From: JAGMES01 sp023128035 | GTDB taxonomy: Bacteria > Bacillota > Halanaerobiia > DY22613 | NCBI GenBank assembly: GCA_030627905.1 | Contig: DAOVRZ010000016.1 | Location: forward strand, 1-64,000 | Length of the DNA stretch: 64,000 nt | Direction of reading: 5' to 3' | In this document: piece after piece, positions 53,832-63,059 of the stretch | How the letters are laid out: each line of letters starts with the position of its first letter | How positions within the stretch are numbered: the first letter of the stretch is position 1 | The notes under the pieces: generated by a model | Databases searched by the model: none | Seen by the model: the letters and a program-made list of their open reading frames with translations, nothing else | Told to the model about the DNA's origin: nothing | Made by a program: the position numbers and the translations under genes

Positions 53832-55109
53832 ATGAAAAACATGATTGTTGTAGGTGCACAATGGGGAGATGAAGGTAAGGGTAGAATTACAGATATGTTG
53901 GCGGAAACTGCTGATGTGGTGGCTAGATTTAGTGGTGGAAACAATGCTGGTCATACAGTTATTGTTGGTACTGAACGTTTTGAATTACACTTAATCCCTT
54001 CAGGTATTTTGTATCCTGAAAAAAGAAATGTGATTGGTAATGGTGTTGTTATAAACCCTATTGCTTTAGTGAAAGAGATGGAAGGGTTAGAAGAGCGCGG
54101 TATCAGCACTGATAATCTTTTTCTTAGCGAAAATGCTCATGTGGTTATGCCTTATCATCTGTTGTTAGATGAATTAGAAGAAAAGCGAAAAGGTAAGAAC
54201 CAGATTGGTACTACTAAAAAAGGGATTGGTCCAGCTTATACTGATAAAGCTGCACGTCGTGGAATAAGGATGGCAGATTTATTGAATGAAGAAATTTTGC
54301 TTAAAAAGTTAGAGCGTAATTTAGAGTTTAATAACTTATTGATTACCAAAGTTTATGATGCTGAACCTGTTAATGTAGATCAGATTATTGAAAGCTTACG
54401 GCCTTATATTGAAAAACTGCGGAAACATATCACTAATACTTCACTTTTGATTGATGAATGTCATAAGGCAGGCAAAGGTGTATTCTTTGAAGGTGCTCAA
54501 GGTACTCTTTTAGATATAGATCATGGAACATACCCATTTGTAACTTCTTCAAATCCAACTTCTGGTGGAGTTTGTCCAGGTAGTGGGATTGGTCCTACTT
54601 TTATTCATGAGGTTATTGGTGTTACTAAAGCTTATGTGACCAGAGTAGGTGCTGGCCCATTCCCAACAGAATTGGAAAATGAGTTGGGTGAACTGTTACG
54701 GAAGAAGGGACATGAGTTTGGGGTAACTACAGGTCGTCCTCGGCGTTGTGGTTGGTTTGATCTTCCGATACATCGCCACGCAGTTAGAATAAATGGTTTA
54801 ACTCAGGTTGCTTTAACTAAATTGGATGTATTAAGTGGATTTGAAAGTTTAAAAGTTTGCACAGGTTATAAATATGGTGACCAAATTCTAAAAGATTTCC
54901 CAATGGATCAAAATATCGTTGGAGATTTGGAACCAATTTATGTAGAGTTACCAGGTTGGACAGAAGATATATCAAATATTCGGGAATATGATCAACTTCC
55001 TGAAAATGCAAAGAAATATATAGAGTTTATCGAAGAGCAAAGTGGTGTCAAGATCACCATCATTGGTATTGGACCAGAAAGAGATCAAGCTATCCGACGT
55101 GATAAGTAG
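53832..55109 (+). CDS. purA: Adenylosuccinate synthetase
   Basis: Converts IMP and aspartate to adenylosuccinate with GTP. 425 residues. GAQWGDEGKGRITDML at the N-terminus is the P-loop-like motif, with NNAGHTV, IGTTKKGIGPAYTDKAAR, FEGAQGTLLDIDHGTYP and TKLDVLSG. Pairs with purB to make AMP. A terminator follows. Confidence 0.97.
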   Translation: MKNMIVVGAQWGDEGKGRITDMLAETADVVARFSGGNNAGHTVIVGTERFELHLIPSGILYPEKRNVIGNGVVINPIALVKEMEGLEERGISTDNLFLSENAHVVMPYHLLLDELEEKRKGKNQIGTTKKGIGPAYTDKAARRGIRMADLLNEEILLKKLERNLEFNNLLITKVYDAEPVNVDQIIESLRPYIEKLRKHITNTSLLIDECHKAGKGVFFEGAQGTLLDIDHGTYPFVTSSNPTSGGVCPGSGIGPTFIHEVIGVTKAYVTRVGAGPFPTELENELGELLRKKGHEFGVTTGRPRRCGWFDLPIHRHAVRINGLTQVALTKLDVLSGFESLKVCTGYKYGDQILKDFPMDQNIVGDLEPIYVELPGWTEDISNIREYDQLPENAKKYIEFIEEQSGVKITIIGIGPERDQAIRRDK

Positions 55110-55196
55110 TTATCAATTCTGGCCGCAGACGTATTTTGTTCTGTTTGTCCAGTGTAGTAATATGTTGTTGTATTACAAAAAATTGATATGAGCCAA

Positions 55197-55232
55197 AAAG
55201 AAACTCACCCTAGGGTGGGTTTCTTTTTTTTA
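55197..55232 (+). terminator. Terminator after purA
   Basis: AAAGAAACTCACCC pairs with GGGTGGGTTTCTTT, with CTAG in the loop and a long T-run. Sequence 55110-55196 holds no gene. Confidence 0.93.
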
Positions 55233-55326
55233 TAAAATAATTAATAAGATGCAGAATATGTGATTAATTCTTATTTAGTAGTTTATTTATTTAAAATTTA
55301 AAAAAATTATTCTAAATAGAAGAAAA

Positions 55327-55403
55327 AAATGTGCTATACTTATTGACATTAGTGGTGATTAGTGCAATAATAATGAGTGTAAATAGCTAAATGTGCTATA
55401 CTT
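55327..55403 (+). promoter_or_regulatory. Repeated extended -10 promoter elements before pckA
   Basis: AAATGTGCTATACTT occurs twice (55327-55341 and 55389-55403), each holding an extended -10 (TGCTATACT). The 62-bp spacing suggests two promoters or a repeated operator for pckA. Neither has a consensus -35. Confidence 0.5.
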
Positions 55404-55477
55404 TTTAATCTATCTGATAACAGTAATTTGGTGTAGTTTAGGAATCTACAGCAAAACCTGTATAAGGGGGAAGTAAA

Positions 55478-57160
55478 ATGGCAACAAAGAGAAGTTTTGA
55501 ATGGGATAAAATTGGATCCAACAACCCTATATTTTCTCGGATTAGAACAACAGTTGAGACCGCTTTTTATGGAAATAACGTCGTAGATGTGAATAATTTA
55601 AAAGAGGCATACAACTTAGCTTTTGCTTCACCTGGAACAATTGTTACAGATATGCCTGTCTATAAGGCAGAAGAAATTGGATTAGATAGAGATTCAAAGA
55701 TTCTTGTTTTTAATGATGGAGCTGTAAAAGGTAGATGTGCTGCTGCAAGAAAAATCTTAGGAGAATCAGGGATGGATCAAGAAGAATATGCAGGTAAAAT
55801 TCGAGAAGCAATCTATCATACGCGAAGAAAAAAATTATATCATGCACAGGTTTGTATAGGTCTTCATCCTGATTTTATGGTTAAAGCACACCTATTAATA
55901 CCTGAAGGCGAAGAAAATATTTTGTATTCATGGATGCTAAACTTTCAATATATGAATGAAGAGTATTGTAGTATGTATAAAGATTCAAAAGTCCTTGAAA
56001 GCGAAGGAGATATATACATATTTTCTGATCCAACTTGGTCACATCCAGTTCATCCAATGGGGTTAACTTTTTTTGATCCAGAACATAATTGCGCGGCATT
56101 ATTAGGGATGCGTTATTTTGGAGAACATAAAAAAGGTACTTTAACTCTTGCTTGGGGAATTGCTAATAGAAATGGATATGCTTCCTGTCATGGTGGGCAG
56201 AAAAGATATAATTTACCCGATGGACGTAAGTTTGTAGCTGGTGTATTTGGTCTATCTGGATCAGGTAAATCAACGATAACTCATGCTAAACATAATAACA
56301 AGTATGATATTACTGTCTTACATGATGATGCTTTTATTATTTCCGCTGAAGACGGTTCTTCGATTGCATTAGAGCCATCATACTTTGATAAAACTCAGGA
56401 TTATCCACTAAGTTCTGATGATAATAAGTATTTGGTGACAGTACAAAATAATGGAGTAACGATAGATGAGGAAGGCAAGATTGTTCTTGTAACTGAAGAT
56501 TTAAGAAACGGAAATGGTCGGGCAGTAAAATCAAAACTTTGGTCACCAAATCGAGTGGACAAGTTTGATGAGCCAATCAATGCAGTTTTTTGGTTAATGA
56601 AAGATTCGACACTTCCTCCAGTTCTAAAATTAGAGGGTGCTATATTAGCTTCTGTAATGGGGGCAACTTTAGCTACTAAACGGACATCAGCAGAAAGACT
56701 TGCACCAGGTGTTGATCCAGAAGCTCTGATTGTAGAACCATATGCTAATCCTTTTAGAACGTATCCTCTAGCTGATGATTATAAAAAGTTTAAGTCTTTG
56801 TTTTCAGAAAATAAAGTAGATTGCTACATTTTAAATACAGGTTATTTTATGGATAAAAAAGTTACCCCACAGGTGACATTAGGTGTGCTAGAAGAAATTA
56901 TTGAAGAACGGGCTGAATTTAGTCAGTGGGGGAGTTTTTCAGATATTGAAATTATGGAAATCGAAGGATTCATTCCAAATATGGATGATAGAAAATATAA
57001 ACAAAAATTACTAGAGAGAATGAAAGATAGAGTAAGATTTGTGGAGTCTAGAGAAGTTAAAAATGGTGGGTTTGATAGATTACCTGAAGAGGCTTTAGAA
57101 GTATTACAAAAGATCGTTAATGAGATTGAATCATTTAACATAGAGAGACTCATAATATAG
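55478..57160 (+). CDS. pckA: Phosphoenolpyruvate carboxykinase (ATP)
   Basis: Interconverts oxaloacetate and phosphoenolpyruvate with ATP/ADP. 560 residues, slightly longer than the E. coli type. The kinase P-loop GLSGSGKST lies near residue 258, and VLHDDAFIIS contains the metal-binding Asp residues. It is monocistronic, with its own promoter and terminator; the repeat upstream suggests control. Confidence 0.9.
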   Translation: MATKRSFEWDKIGSNNPIFSRIRTTVETAFYGNNVVDVNNLKEAYNLAFASPGTIVTDMPVYKAEEIGLDRDSKILVFNDGAVKGRCAAARKILGESGMDQEEYAGKIREAIYHTRRKKLYHAQVCIGLHPDFMVKAHLLIPEGEENILYSWMLNFQYMNEEYCSMYKDSKVLESEGDIYIFSDPTWSHPVHPMGLTFFDPEHNCAALLGMRYFGEHKKGTLTLAWGIANRNGYASCHGGQKRYNLPDGRKFVAGVFGLSGSGKSTITHAKHNNKYDITVLHDDAFIISAEDGSSIALEPSYFDKTQDYPLSSDDNKYLVTVQNNGVTIDEEGKIVLVTEDLRNGNGRAVKSKLWSPNRVDKFDEPINAVFWLMKDSTLPPVLKLEGAILASVMGATLATKRTSAERLAPGVDPEALIVEPYANPFRTYPLADDYKKFKSLFSENKVDCYILNTGYFMDKKVTPQVTLGVLEEIIEERAEFSQWGSFSDIEIMEIEGFIPNMDDRKYKQKLLERMKDRVRFVESREVKNGGFDRLPEEALEVLQKIVNEIESFNIERLII

Positions 57161-57177
57161 AGAGTCTCTTTTTTTTG
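57142..57177 (+). terminator. Terminator overlapping the pckA stop
   Basis: AGAGACTC pairs with GAGTCTCT, then a run of eight T. The left arm is coding sequence and the TAG stop (57158-57160) lies in the loop, so the terminator starts inside the gene. Confidence 0.88.
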
Positions 57178-57187
57178 TTAAAATATA

Positions 57188-57221
57188 CGAACGTTATTAA
57201 TGTATTTATATTAATCATTCG
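57188..57221. promoter_or_regulatory. PurR-box pair upstream of purD
   Basis: CGAACGTT (57188-57195) and the inverted ATCATTCG (57214-57221), 18 nt apart, 8 nt before the -35: the same geometry as at purB. Confidence 0.65.
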
Positions 57222-57229
57222 TAAATACA

Positions 57230-57258
57230 TTGACAATACCAATGAAGTTTGATAATAT
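57230..57258 (+). promoter_or_regulatory. Sigma-A promoter of purD-purE
   Basis: TTGACA (57230-57235), 17-nt spacer, TAATAT (57253-57258). Confidence 0.78.
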
Positions 57259-57330
57259 TGTTAGTGAAATGCGATTATGAGTTTACTTTTGTGTATTAAA
57301 AATAAACTTCAAGGTAAGGGAGGAATACAG

Positions 57331-58602
57331 ATGAGAATTCTGGTAATTGGCAGTGGTGGACGTGAACATGCACTGGTTTGGAAGTTAGCTCAGAGTTCAA
57401 AAGTAGTTGAGATATATTGTGCACCTGGAAGTGATGGAATTGGTAAGATGGCTAAATTAGTGCCACTGGCTGTCGATGATTTAGATGGGTTGGTGAATTG
57501 GGCCAGCGCTGAAAAGATTGATCTGACGATAGTTGGCCCGGAAGTACCGCTGACTATGGGTATTGTTGATCGATTTGAGGAAGCTGGCTTATCTATCTTT
57601 GGCCCTTCAAAAGATGCAGCATGCCTAGAAGGAAGTAAAAAGTTTTCAAAGGATCTGATGCAAAAATACGGTATTCCTACAGCAGCTTATCGCATCTTTA
57701 CAGATCCAAAAGAAGCGAAAAAATATATTGAAGAACAAGGCGTGCCTTTGGTAGTTAAAGCAGATGGTTTAGCTGCTGGGAAAGGTGTTATAGTGGCTCA
57801 TGATATAGAGACTGCAATAAATGCCGTGGAAGATATAATGGAAGATGAAAAGTTCGGAGAAGCGGGTAGTCAGATTGTTGTCGAGGAATTTTTGGTAGGT
57901 AGAGAGCTTTCTTTGCTTGCTCTAACAGATGGAAATACAGTTATACCAATGACACCTGCACATGATCACAAAGCGGCTTACGATGGAGATAAAGGCCCAA
58001 ATACTGGAGGAATGGGAGCATATTCCCCTTCTAATCTAGTAGATGAAAAGATGATTGAAGAGATTAATCGCGAGATATTGGAAGTGACTGTTTCTGCGTT
58101 AGCTAAAGAAGGAATTAAGTATAAGGGTGTATTGTATGCAGGTTTGATGTTGACAGAAGCTGGCCCAAAAGTTCTAGAATATAACGCCCGTTTTGGTGAT
58201 CCTGAAACTCAGATTATTTTACCAAGGTTGGAAAATGATCTAGTAGAACTAATGGAGGCAGTAATTGAAGAGAGACTAGCTGATGCTAAGCTTACCTGGA
58301 AAGAGGAAAAAGCTCTTTGTGTAATCATGGCCTCTGGAGGCTACCCAGCATCTTATGAAAAAGGAAAAGAGATTCACGGATTAAATGAGAATGGTCAGGT
58401 TGTAGATGAAAATATTATTATTTTTCATGCTGGAACACGCTTCGAGGATGGAAAATGGTTGACCAATGGAGGAAGAGTAATTGCAGTAACAGCTTTAGGT
58501 GAAGGTTTTGCTGATGCTCAGAAAAAAGCATATGATGCTGCTGATAAAATTAAATTTGATGGTCAACATTATCGGAAAGATATAGGAAATAAAGCTTTAT
58601 AG
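57331..58602 (+). CDS. purD: Phosphoribosylamine-glycine ligase
   Basis: Makes GAR from phosphoribosylamine, glycine and ATP. 423 residues, ATP-grasp fold. LVIGSGGREHALVWKL at the N-terminus and FGDPETQ near the C-terminus are typical. The ATG at 57331 follows AAGGGAGGAATACAG; an in-frame start 54 bp earlier lacks a ribosome-binding site. Followed by purE 51 bp later. Confidence 0.97.
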   Translation: MRILVIGSGGREHALVWKLAQSSKVVEIYCAPGSDGIGKMAKLVPLAVDDLDGLVNWASAEKIDLTIVGPEVPLTMGIVDRFEEAGLSIFGPSKDAACLEGSKKFSKDLMQKYGIPTAAYRIFTDPKEAKKYIEEQGVPLVVKADGLAAGKGVIVAHDIETAINAVEDIMEDEKFGEAGSQIVVEEFLVGRELSLLALTDGNTVIPMTPAHDHKAAYDGDKGPNTGGMGAYSPSNLVDEKMIEEINREILEVTVSALAKEGIKYKGVLYAGLMLTEAGPKVLEYNARFGDPETQIILPRLENDLVELMEAVIEERLADAKLTWKEEKALCVIMASGGYPASYEKGKEIHGLNENGQVVDENIIIFHAGTRFEDGKWLTNGGRVIAVTALGEGFADAQKKAYDAADKIKFDGQHYRKDIGNKAL

Positions 58603-58653
58603 ATCGGTTTTGTTAACATAAATTTTTAATGATTAAAAAGGGGGAACTCAAAG

Positions 58654-59172
58654 ATGGACAAACCTTTAGTAGGAATTATGATGGGTAGTGACTCAGATTT
58701 AAAAGTAATGAAGGATGTAGCTATTGTTTTAGAAAAACTAGATGTTTCTTATGAAATGACAATCATCTCAGCACATCGTACTCCAGAACGTGCAGAAAAA
58801 TATGCTCGAACTGCTCATGAAAGAGGGTTAAAAGTAATAATTGCTGGTGCAGGTAAAGCTGCACACTTGGCTGGTGTAATTGCCGCTTTTACTCCTCTAC
58901 CTGTTATTGGGCTTCCAATACTTACTTCTTCATTAGGTGGAGCAGATTCTCTTTACTCTATGGTTCAGATGCCATCTGGTGTACCGGTTGCTGTAGTGGC
59001 TTTAAATGGAGGGACGAATGCAGGAATTCTTGCAGCTCAAATGATTGGTACTGGTGATCTGAAAGTCAGAGAAACAATTGTTAAATATAAAGAAGAGATG
59101 AAAGTTAAAGTGAATGAGAAGGCTGAGAGACTTGAGAAGATTGGATATGAAGCTTATTTAGCAGAGATGTAA
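58654..59172 (+). CDS. purE: N5-carboxyaminoimidazole ribonucleotide mutase
   Basis: 172 residues. GIMMGSDSDLKVMKD and SAHRTPE are the class I PurE motifs, with GAGKAAHLAGVIAAFT. The acidic, coiled C-terminal extension KVNEKAERLEKIGYE is longer than in E. coli. No purK is nearby; either it is elsewhere or the enzyme uses CO2 directly (class II), which cannot be told here. Confidence 0.95.
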   Translation: MDKPLVGIMMGSDSDLKVMKDVAIVLEKLDVSYEMTIISAHRTPERAEKYARTAHERGLKVIIAGAGKAAHLAGVIAAFTPLPVIGLPILTSSLGGADSLYSMVQMPSGVPVAVVALNGGTNAGILAAQMIGTGDLKVRETIVKYKEEMKVKVNEKAERLEKIGYEAYLAEM

Positions 59173-59340
59173 TATGTGATAACTCTCGGCCACTAAGCAA
59201 GAAGCGAACCTATTCTTTCAGTGGCATCTAAATTTTACTGATCATTACCTCGAATAAAGGCTTTGGCTAATGGGCTGAACTTTAATGGTATATTTAAAAG
59301 TAGGTAAAGAGATTTCTAAATTGAACGATTTAAATTAATT
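59173..59340. other. Gene-free stretch after purE with one stem-loop
   Basis: A hairpin, GCCACTAAGCAAGAA with TTCTTTCAGTGGC (about 59192-59225), has no T-run. Nothing else is evident up to the small-RNA promoter at 59354. Confidence 0.45.
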
Positions 59341-59353
59341 AAGTTGTATAAGG

Positions 59354-59382
59354 TTGACATGGAGATGTTTTTCGTGCATAAT
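59354..59382 (+). promoter_or_regulatory. Strong promoter of a small RNA gene
   Basis: TTGACA (59354-59359), 17-nt spacer, CATAAT (59377-59382). Transcription is predicted to start near 59389. Confidence 0.75.
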
Positions 59383-59388
59383 AAAGGC

Positions 59389-59516
59389 AAGCAATGAAAT
59401 AGATTAAGTCCCACAGCTTTAAAGGTGGGTATAATAAATACTTTTAAAAGAAGCCGTAGACCGTGTAAGGTATAGCTTCTGGGAACCCTCAGCATATCCT
59501 ATGCTGAGGGTTTTTC
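59389..59516 (+). ncRNA. Small structured RNA downstream of purE
   Basis: About 125 nt between a consensus promoter and a strong terminator, without a likely ORF. Three stems are visible: CCCAC with GTGGG (near 59412-59434), AGAAGC with GCTTCT (near 59450-59480), and the terminator AACCCTCAGCATA/TATGCTGAGGGTT (59484-59512) with a T-run. Proximity to purE is reminiscent of 6S RNA in other Firmicutes, but I cannot fold a clear 6S bubble, so the identity is open. Confidence 0.65.
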
Positions 59517-59519
59517 CTA

Positions 59520-59880
59520 TATGATCATTTAACAAATTACAAGTGTACCTATCATCTTCCATACTAGTCTATCAAGGGTGGTTGAATAGACTGAAAGACC
59601 TGTAATCACAAAGAGCATGGGTAGTCCGACTAAAACCGCTCGATTCGAAATATCAAATATAAGGGAAAAGTAGCATTGAAAGATTATCCATTTAGATCGC
59701 CACGGTGAAGCGTATCATTATTGGTAGGTAAATATAAAGTGTGTTGGGTTACTTTCAAAATTTGCGGTTATAATAAAATAAGGGTATTGTTGTTTTCATA
59801 AAACTATTTTTTTGAAAATAGTTGCTATTATTTATGTTTTTGATTATACTAAAGTAAGAATATGAAAATAAGCAACCATT
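59520..59880. other. Structured non-coding stretch before the Fic gene
   Basis: About 360 bp without a gene. It holds an imperfect hairpin AGTCTATCAA/TTGAATAGACT (59563-59595) and some higher-GC patches against AT-rich surroundings. A promoter-like TTGCTA-17-TATACT lies near 59822-59850 before fic. It may be a relic of a mobile element's end; I cannot name it. Confidence 0.4.
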
Positions 59881-59895
59881 TTGGGGGGTGACACT

Positions 59896-60981
59896 ATGAA
59901 ACCTTTTTCACCTTATAAATTACCTTTAAAAGAAAAAATTGATCCTCTATATTTTTATGATGATTTAATTCAGGCAAGTACGAATATTGGTAAATACCAG
60001 ATTATGTTAGAAAAAACTAAGATTGATGCTGAAATTTTAATGAATCCTTTATTATTAAATGAAGCAGTTCAGTCCACAAAAATTGAGGGAACACAAGTGA
60101 CACTAGATGAAGTCCTGGAATCTGAAGTTGAAGAAAAAGAAAAAAATAATGATGTTAAAGAAGTTCTAAATTACCATAAAGCAATAAAGTACGGAAAGAG
60201 ATTATTAACGCAAATACCTATATCAACAAGAATGTTTAAGGAACTACATAAAATTCTATTAAGTGATGGTGTTAGAGGAGCAAATCGAGCTCCTGGCGAA
60301 TTTAGAATGATTCAAAATTTTATCGGACCAAAAGGATGTACTATTGAAACAGCAAGCTTTGTACCGTCTCCTCCACAAAGAGTAGATGAATATATGTCGA
60401 ATTTAGATAATTATATAAATGAACCTACTGATAGTCTGTATCCTCTGGTAAGAATCGCAATTATTCATGCTCAGTTTGAAACGATTCATCCATTTTTAGA
60501 CGGGAACGGTAGAATAGGAAGAATATTAATTCCACTATATCTATTTGATCAAAAAGTATCAGATAGCCCAAATTTATTTATAAGTGAAACTTTAGAAAAA
60601 GATAAACATAAATATTATAGGTTATTAAATGAGACTAGATCAAAAGAAAATTGGAATCAGTGGATAAAGTTTTTTTTAGAAAGTATTAATAAGCAAATGG
60701 ATAAAAGTTTTAATCTGATAAAAAATATAGATTCTCTTTATGAGCGGGATTTAAAATTAGCAATGGATGTTGTATCTAATAATAACATTGTAAAAATTAT
60801 GAATGTTATGTTTGGCAGTCCAATATTTACTATAAATAAAATGAGTGAACTTACAGGAATACCTTACGGAACATGCAGAAGATATATTTCTCAGTTAGAG
60901 GATAAAAATTTACTCTATTCTGATGATAGATCTAGAGGGAGAAAGTACTATTATTATAATCTGTTAGATTTATTTAGGTAA
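59896..60981 (+). CDS. Fic-domain protein with N-terminal inhibitory motif
   Basis: A probable AMP-transferase, 361 residues. The Fic motif HPFLDGNGRIGR begins at His198. The class II inhibitory helix motif [S/T]xxxE[G/N] is present as STKIEG at residues 60-65. A C-terminal winged-helix region (MSELTGIPYGTCRRYISQLED) follows. The ATG at 59896 follows GGGGGGTGA. Part of the gene is duplicated at 63060-63803. The target is unknown. Confidence 0.88.
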   Translation: MKPFSPYKLPLKEKIDPLYFYDDLIQASTNIGKYQIMLEKTKIDAEILMNPLLLNEAVQSTKIEGTQVTLDEVLESEVEEKEKNNDVKEVLNYHKAIKYGKRLLTQIPISTRMFKELHKILLSDGVRGANRAPGEFRMIQNFIGPKGCTIETASFVPSPPQRVDEYMSNLDNYINEPTDSLYPLVRIAIIHAQFETIHPFLDGNGRIGRILIPLYLFDQKVSDSPNLFISETLEKDKHKYYRLLNETRSKENWNQWIKFFLESINKQMDKSFNLIKNIDSLYERDLKLAMDVVSNNNIVKIMNVMFGSPIFTINKMSELTGIPYGTCRRYISQLEDKNLLYSDDRSRGRKYYYYNLLDLFR

Positions 60982-61123
60982 TATTTTGTAATTTAGCAAA
61001 TAATTTAAATACATATTATAACATTGTAAATTTTATGAATGATAGCTCTAAGTGGGAGATGTTAAATACTGTCCCTTATTGTATTAGAGATGTAGTGAAA
61101 ATTTATCAGAAATTTAAGTATTA

Positions 61124-61353
61124 AAAGATGGCAAATTGTAAAAATGAATCTAAAAACCGCTAAGGCTTATAACTTGAAGCTTACTCTCAAAGAGTTTTGG
61201 GAAATAAAAGATATAACAGCTGCAGCAAAGTATCTAAAAATGTCAATGGATCCCATAGAGCTACCCACACAATATAGCGAAGAGCCAAAAACAAATTATA
61301 GGAATAAGCAGTTGAAAGGTGAGATCGTTGCTAGATTAGGGTTTAGAATATGA
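61124..61353 (+). pseudogene. ISL3-family transposase remnant
   Basis: Open frame with KRWQIVKMNLKTAKAYNLK and LTLKEFWEIKDITAAAKYLK, a pattern of the C-terminal part of ISL3-type (IS204/IS1165) transposases. Only about 75 residues survive, with no catalytic DDE residues and probably an internal deletion. It marks the region as a site of past IS insertion. The short stretch 61035-61124 before it is also found after the second Fic copy. Confidence 0.6.
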
Positions 61354-61429
61354 AATGTAGGGATATGTTGACATGGATTTAATTATGAATTTGCTGATGA
61401 ATAAAAATCAAAAAACATATGAATAGCAA

Positions 61430-61475
61430 AATCAAAAATGTCTACATTTAATTATTAATGTAGACATTTTTGATT
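61430..61475. terminator. 19-bp perfect inverted repeat before the AbiE operon
   Basis: AATCAAAAATGTCTACATT, an 8-nt loop, and the exact complement. It overlaps the -35 of the AbiE promoter by two bases. It could be a bidirectional terminator or an operator. Confidence 0.6.
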
Positions 61476-61502
61476 GACTGGACAAGTGATTTCATTTATA
61501 AT
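61474..61502 (+). promoter_or_regulatory. Promoter of the AbiE operon
   Basis: TTGACT (61474-61479), 17-nt spacer, TATAAT (61497-61502). AbiEi proteins repress their own promoter, so the overlapping inverted repeat may be its operator; that is inference. Confidence 0.65.
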
Positions 61503-61549
61503 TAATTCGTAAGTATACACTAAAAAATGAAAAAGGAGATAGTTTTGCA

Positions 61550-62149
61550 ATGAGTAAGTATGAAGAATACAAAAAAATATTTGATGAGCATAATGGTGTT
61601 ATAAGGACGTCAGAATTTCAGGCAGCAGGCTATCATCATAAAATACTTAAAGAGCTTGTAGATCAAGGTATCATTGTGAAGATAAAAAGAGGTTATTATG
61701 AGTGGCAGAATGAAGAATTTGTTTCAGATGCTACAATAATAACCAGACTTTTTCCGGATGCTGTAATATATTTAATTTCTTCGTTATTCATATATGGATA
61801 TATAGACAGAACGCCAAATGAATGGCATCTTGCAGTTGTCAGAGGAAGTGCAAGACCAAGATTTAATATAGATTATCCTAAGGTTAAACCCTATTACATT
61901 GATGAAAAATTTATGAGTATTGGTAAGACTAAAGATACTTATGAGGGTCAGGAGATTAATATTTTTGATAGAGATAGAACAATCTGCGATGTTATTAGGA
62001 ATTCAAATAAAATTGATAAAGAATTAGTAAATCAAGCTGTAATGAATTATGTAAATGATCCGAAAAAAAACACTTCAAATCTTATGAAATATGCTAAAAA
62101 AATGAGAGCTGAGAAGAAAGTAAAAACAATAGTTGGGATGTGGTTATAG
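61550..62149 (+). CDS. abiEi: AbiEi-type antitoxin
   Basis: A 199-residue AbiEi-like antitoxin and autorepressor: an N-terminal winged helix (GVIRTSEFQAAGYHHKILKEL, VKIKRGYYEW) and the AbiEi core (SSLFIYGYIDRTPNEWHLAV, NIFDRDRTICDVIRNSNKID). Its stop overlaps the start region of the toxin gene, the standard order in type IV toxin-antitoxin systems. AAAGGAGATAG precedes the ATG. Confidence 0.88.
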   Translation: MSKYEEYKKIFDEHNGVIRTSEFQAAGYHHKILKELVDQGIIVKIKRGYYEWQNEEFVSDATIITRLFPDAVIYLISSLFIYGYIDRTPNEWHLAVVRGSARPRFNIDYPKVKPYYIDEKFMSIGKTKDTYEGQEINIFDRDRTICDVIRNSNKIDKELVNQAVMNYVNDPKKNTSNLMKYAKKMRAEKKVKTIVGMWL

Positions 62150-63042
62150 TGGATGTTGCTAAATCAGTATTACAGAAACTAAAAAACAAATCAAAAAAAT
62201 CAGGTTTATCATTTCAATTGATATTACAGTTGTTTTGCCAAGAAGAATTTTTAAGAAGATTAAGTCATTCAGAATACCAGGAAAATCTAGTGTTAAAAGG
62301 TGGACTTTTTCTTTTTGCACTGACTAATTTTGAAAGTAGACCTACTATGGATATAGATTTTCTAATGAGAAATCAATCAAATGAAAACGATAAAGTAGTA
62401 AATATGGTTCAAAGAATTATAAACATTAAGACAGAGAATGAATTTATATGCTTTGAGATTAAAGGTATCAGTTCTATAACTCAGCATAAACAATATCATG
62501 GTGCTAGGGTTAAAATGAGAGGGATAATTGGAAATACCAATACACCATTCGACATTGATTTTGGTGTTGGAGATATTGTTATTCCAAAACCTGTTATAAG
62601 AGAATTAGCAGTGCAGCTAGAAGATTATGAAAAACCAGAAGTATTAACCTACTCACTGGAATCAACAATTGCTGAAAAGTGGGATGCAATAATAGATAGG
62701 ATGGAATTTAATAGTAGAATGAAAGATTTTTATGATATCTATTATTTAGCCAATCATTATGGCTTTGAAGGACGAAAATTGCAAGAAGCGCTTTTAGAAA
62801 CGCTTAATAATCGTGGAAGACTTTATGAGAAAGATACTCTAGAACAAGTTGGATTGTTATCTGAAGAAGATCAGCTCATGACTAGGTGGAAAGTATTCGC
62901 AAAAAATATAATCCAGGTAAATTTAGATTTTGATATAGTCCTAAAGATGTTAATTGAATTCATTAGAGAACCATTTATGGCTGTAGTTTATGAGAGTGAA
63001 TTCTTTGGAGCTTGGGATAGCACAAATGGAAAATGGACTTAA
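62149..63042 (+). CDS. abiEii: AbiEii-type nucleotidyltransferase toxin
   Basis: An AbiEii/AbiGii toxin, about 297 residues, with the nucleotidyltransferase motifs LVLKGGLFLFAL and RPTMDIDFL, then a helical C-terminal domain with RMKDFYDIYYLA. It starts with GTG at 62149, overlapping the antitoxin stop (TAGTG), or with GTG at 62140. AbiE acts by abortive infection or tRNA modification in studied cases. Both genes look intact. Confidence 0.88.
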   Translation: MDVAKSVLQKLKNKSKKSGLSFQLILQLFCQEEFLRRLSHSEYQENLVLKGGLFLFALTNFESRPTMDIDFLMRNQSNENDKVVNMVQRIINIKTENEFICFEIKGISSITQHKQYHGARVKMRGIIGNTNTPFDIDFGVGDIVIPKPVIRELAVQLEDYEKPEVLTYSLESTIAEKWDAIIDRMEFNSRMKDFYDIYYLANHYGFEGRKLQEALLETLNNRGRLYEKDTLEQVGLLSEEDQLMTRWKVFAKNIIQVNLDFDIVLKMLIEFIREPFMAVVYESEFFGAWDSTNGKWT

Positions 63043-63059
63043 CATATTAATGGAATAAG

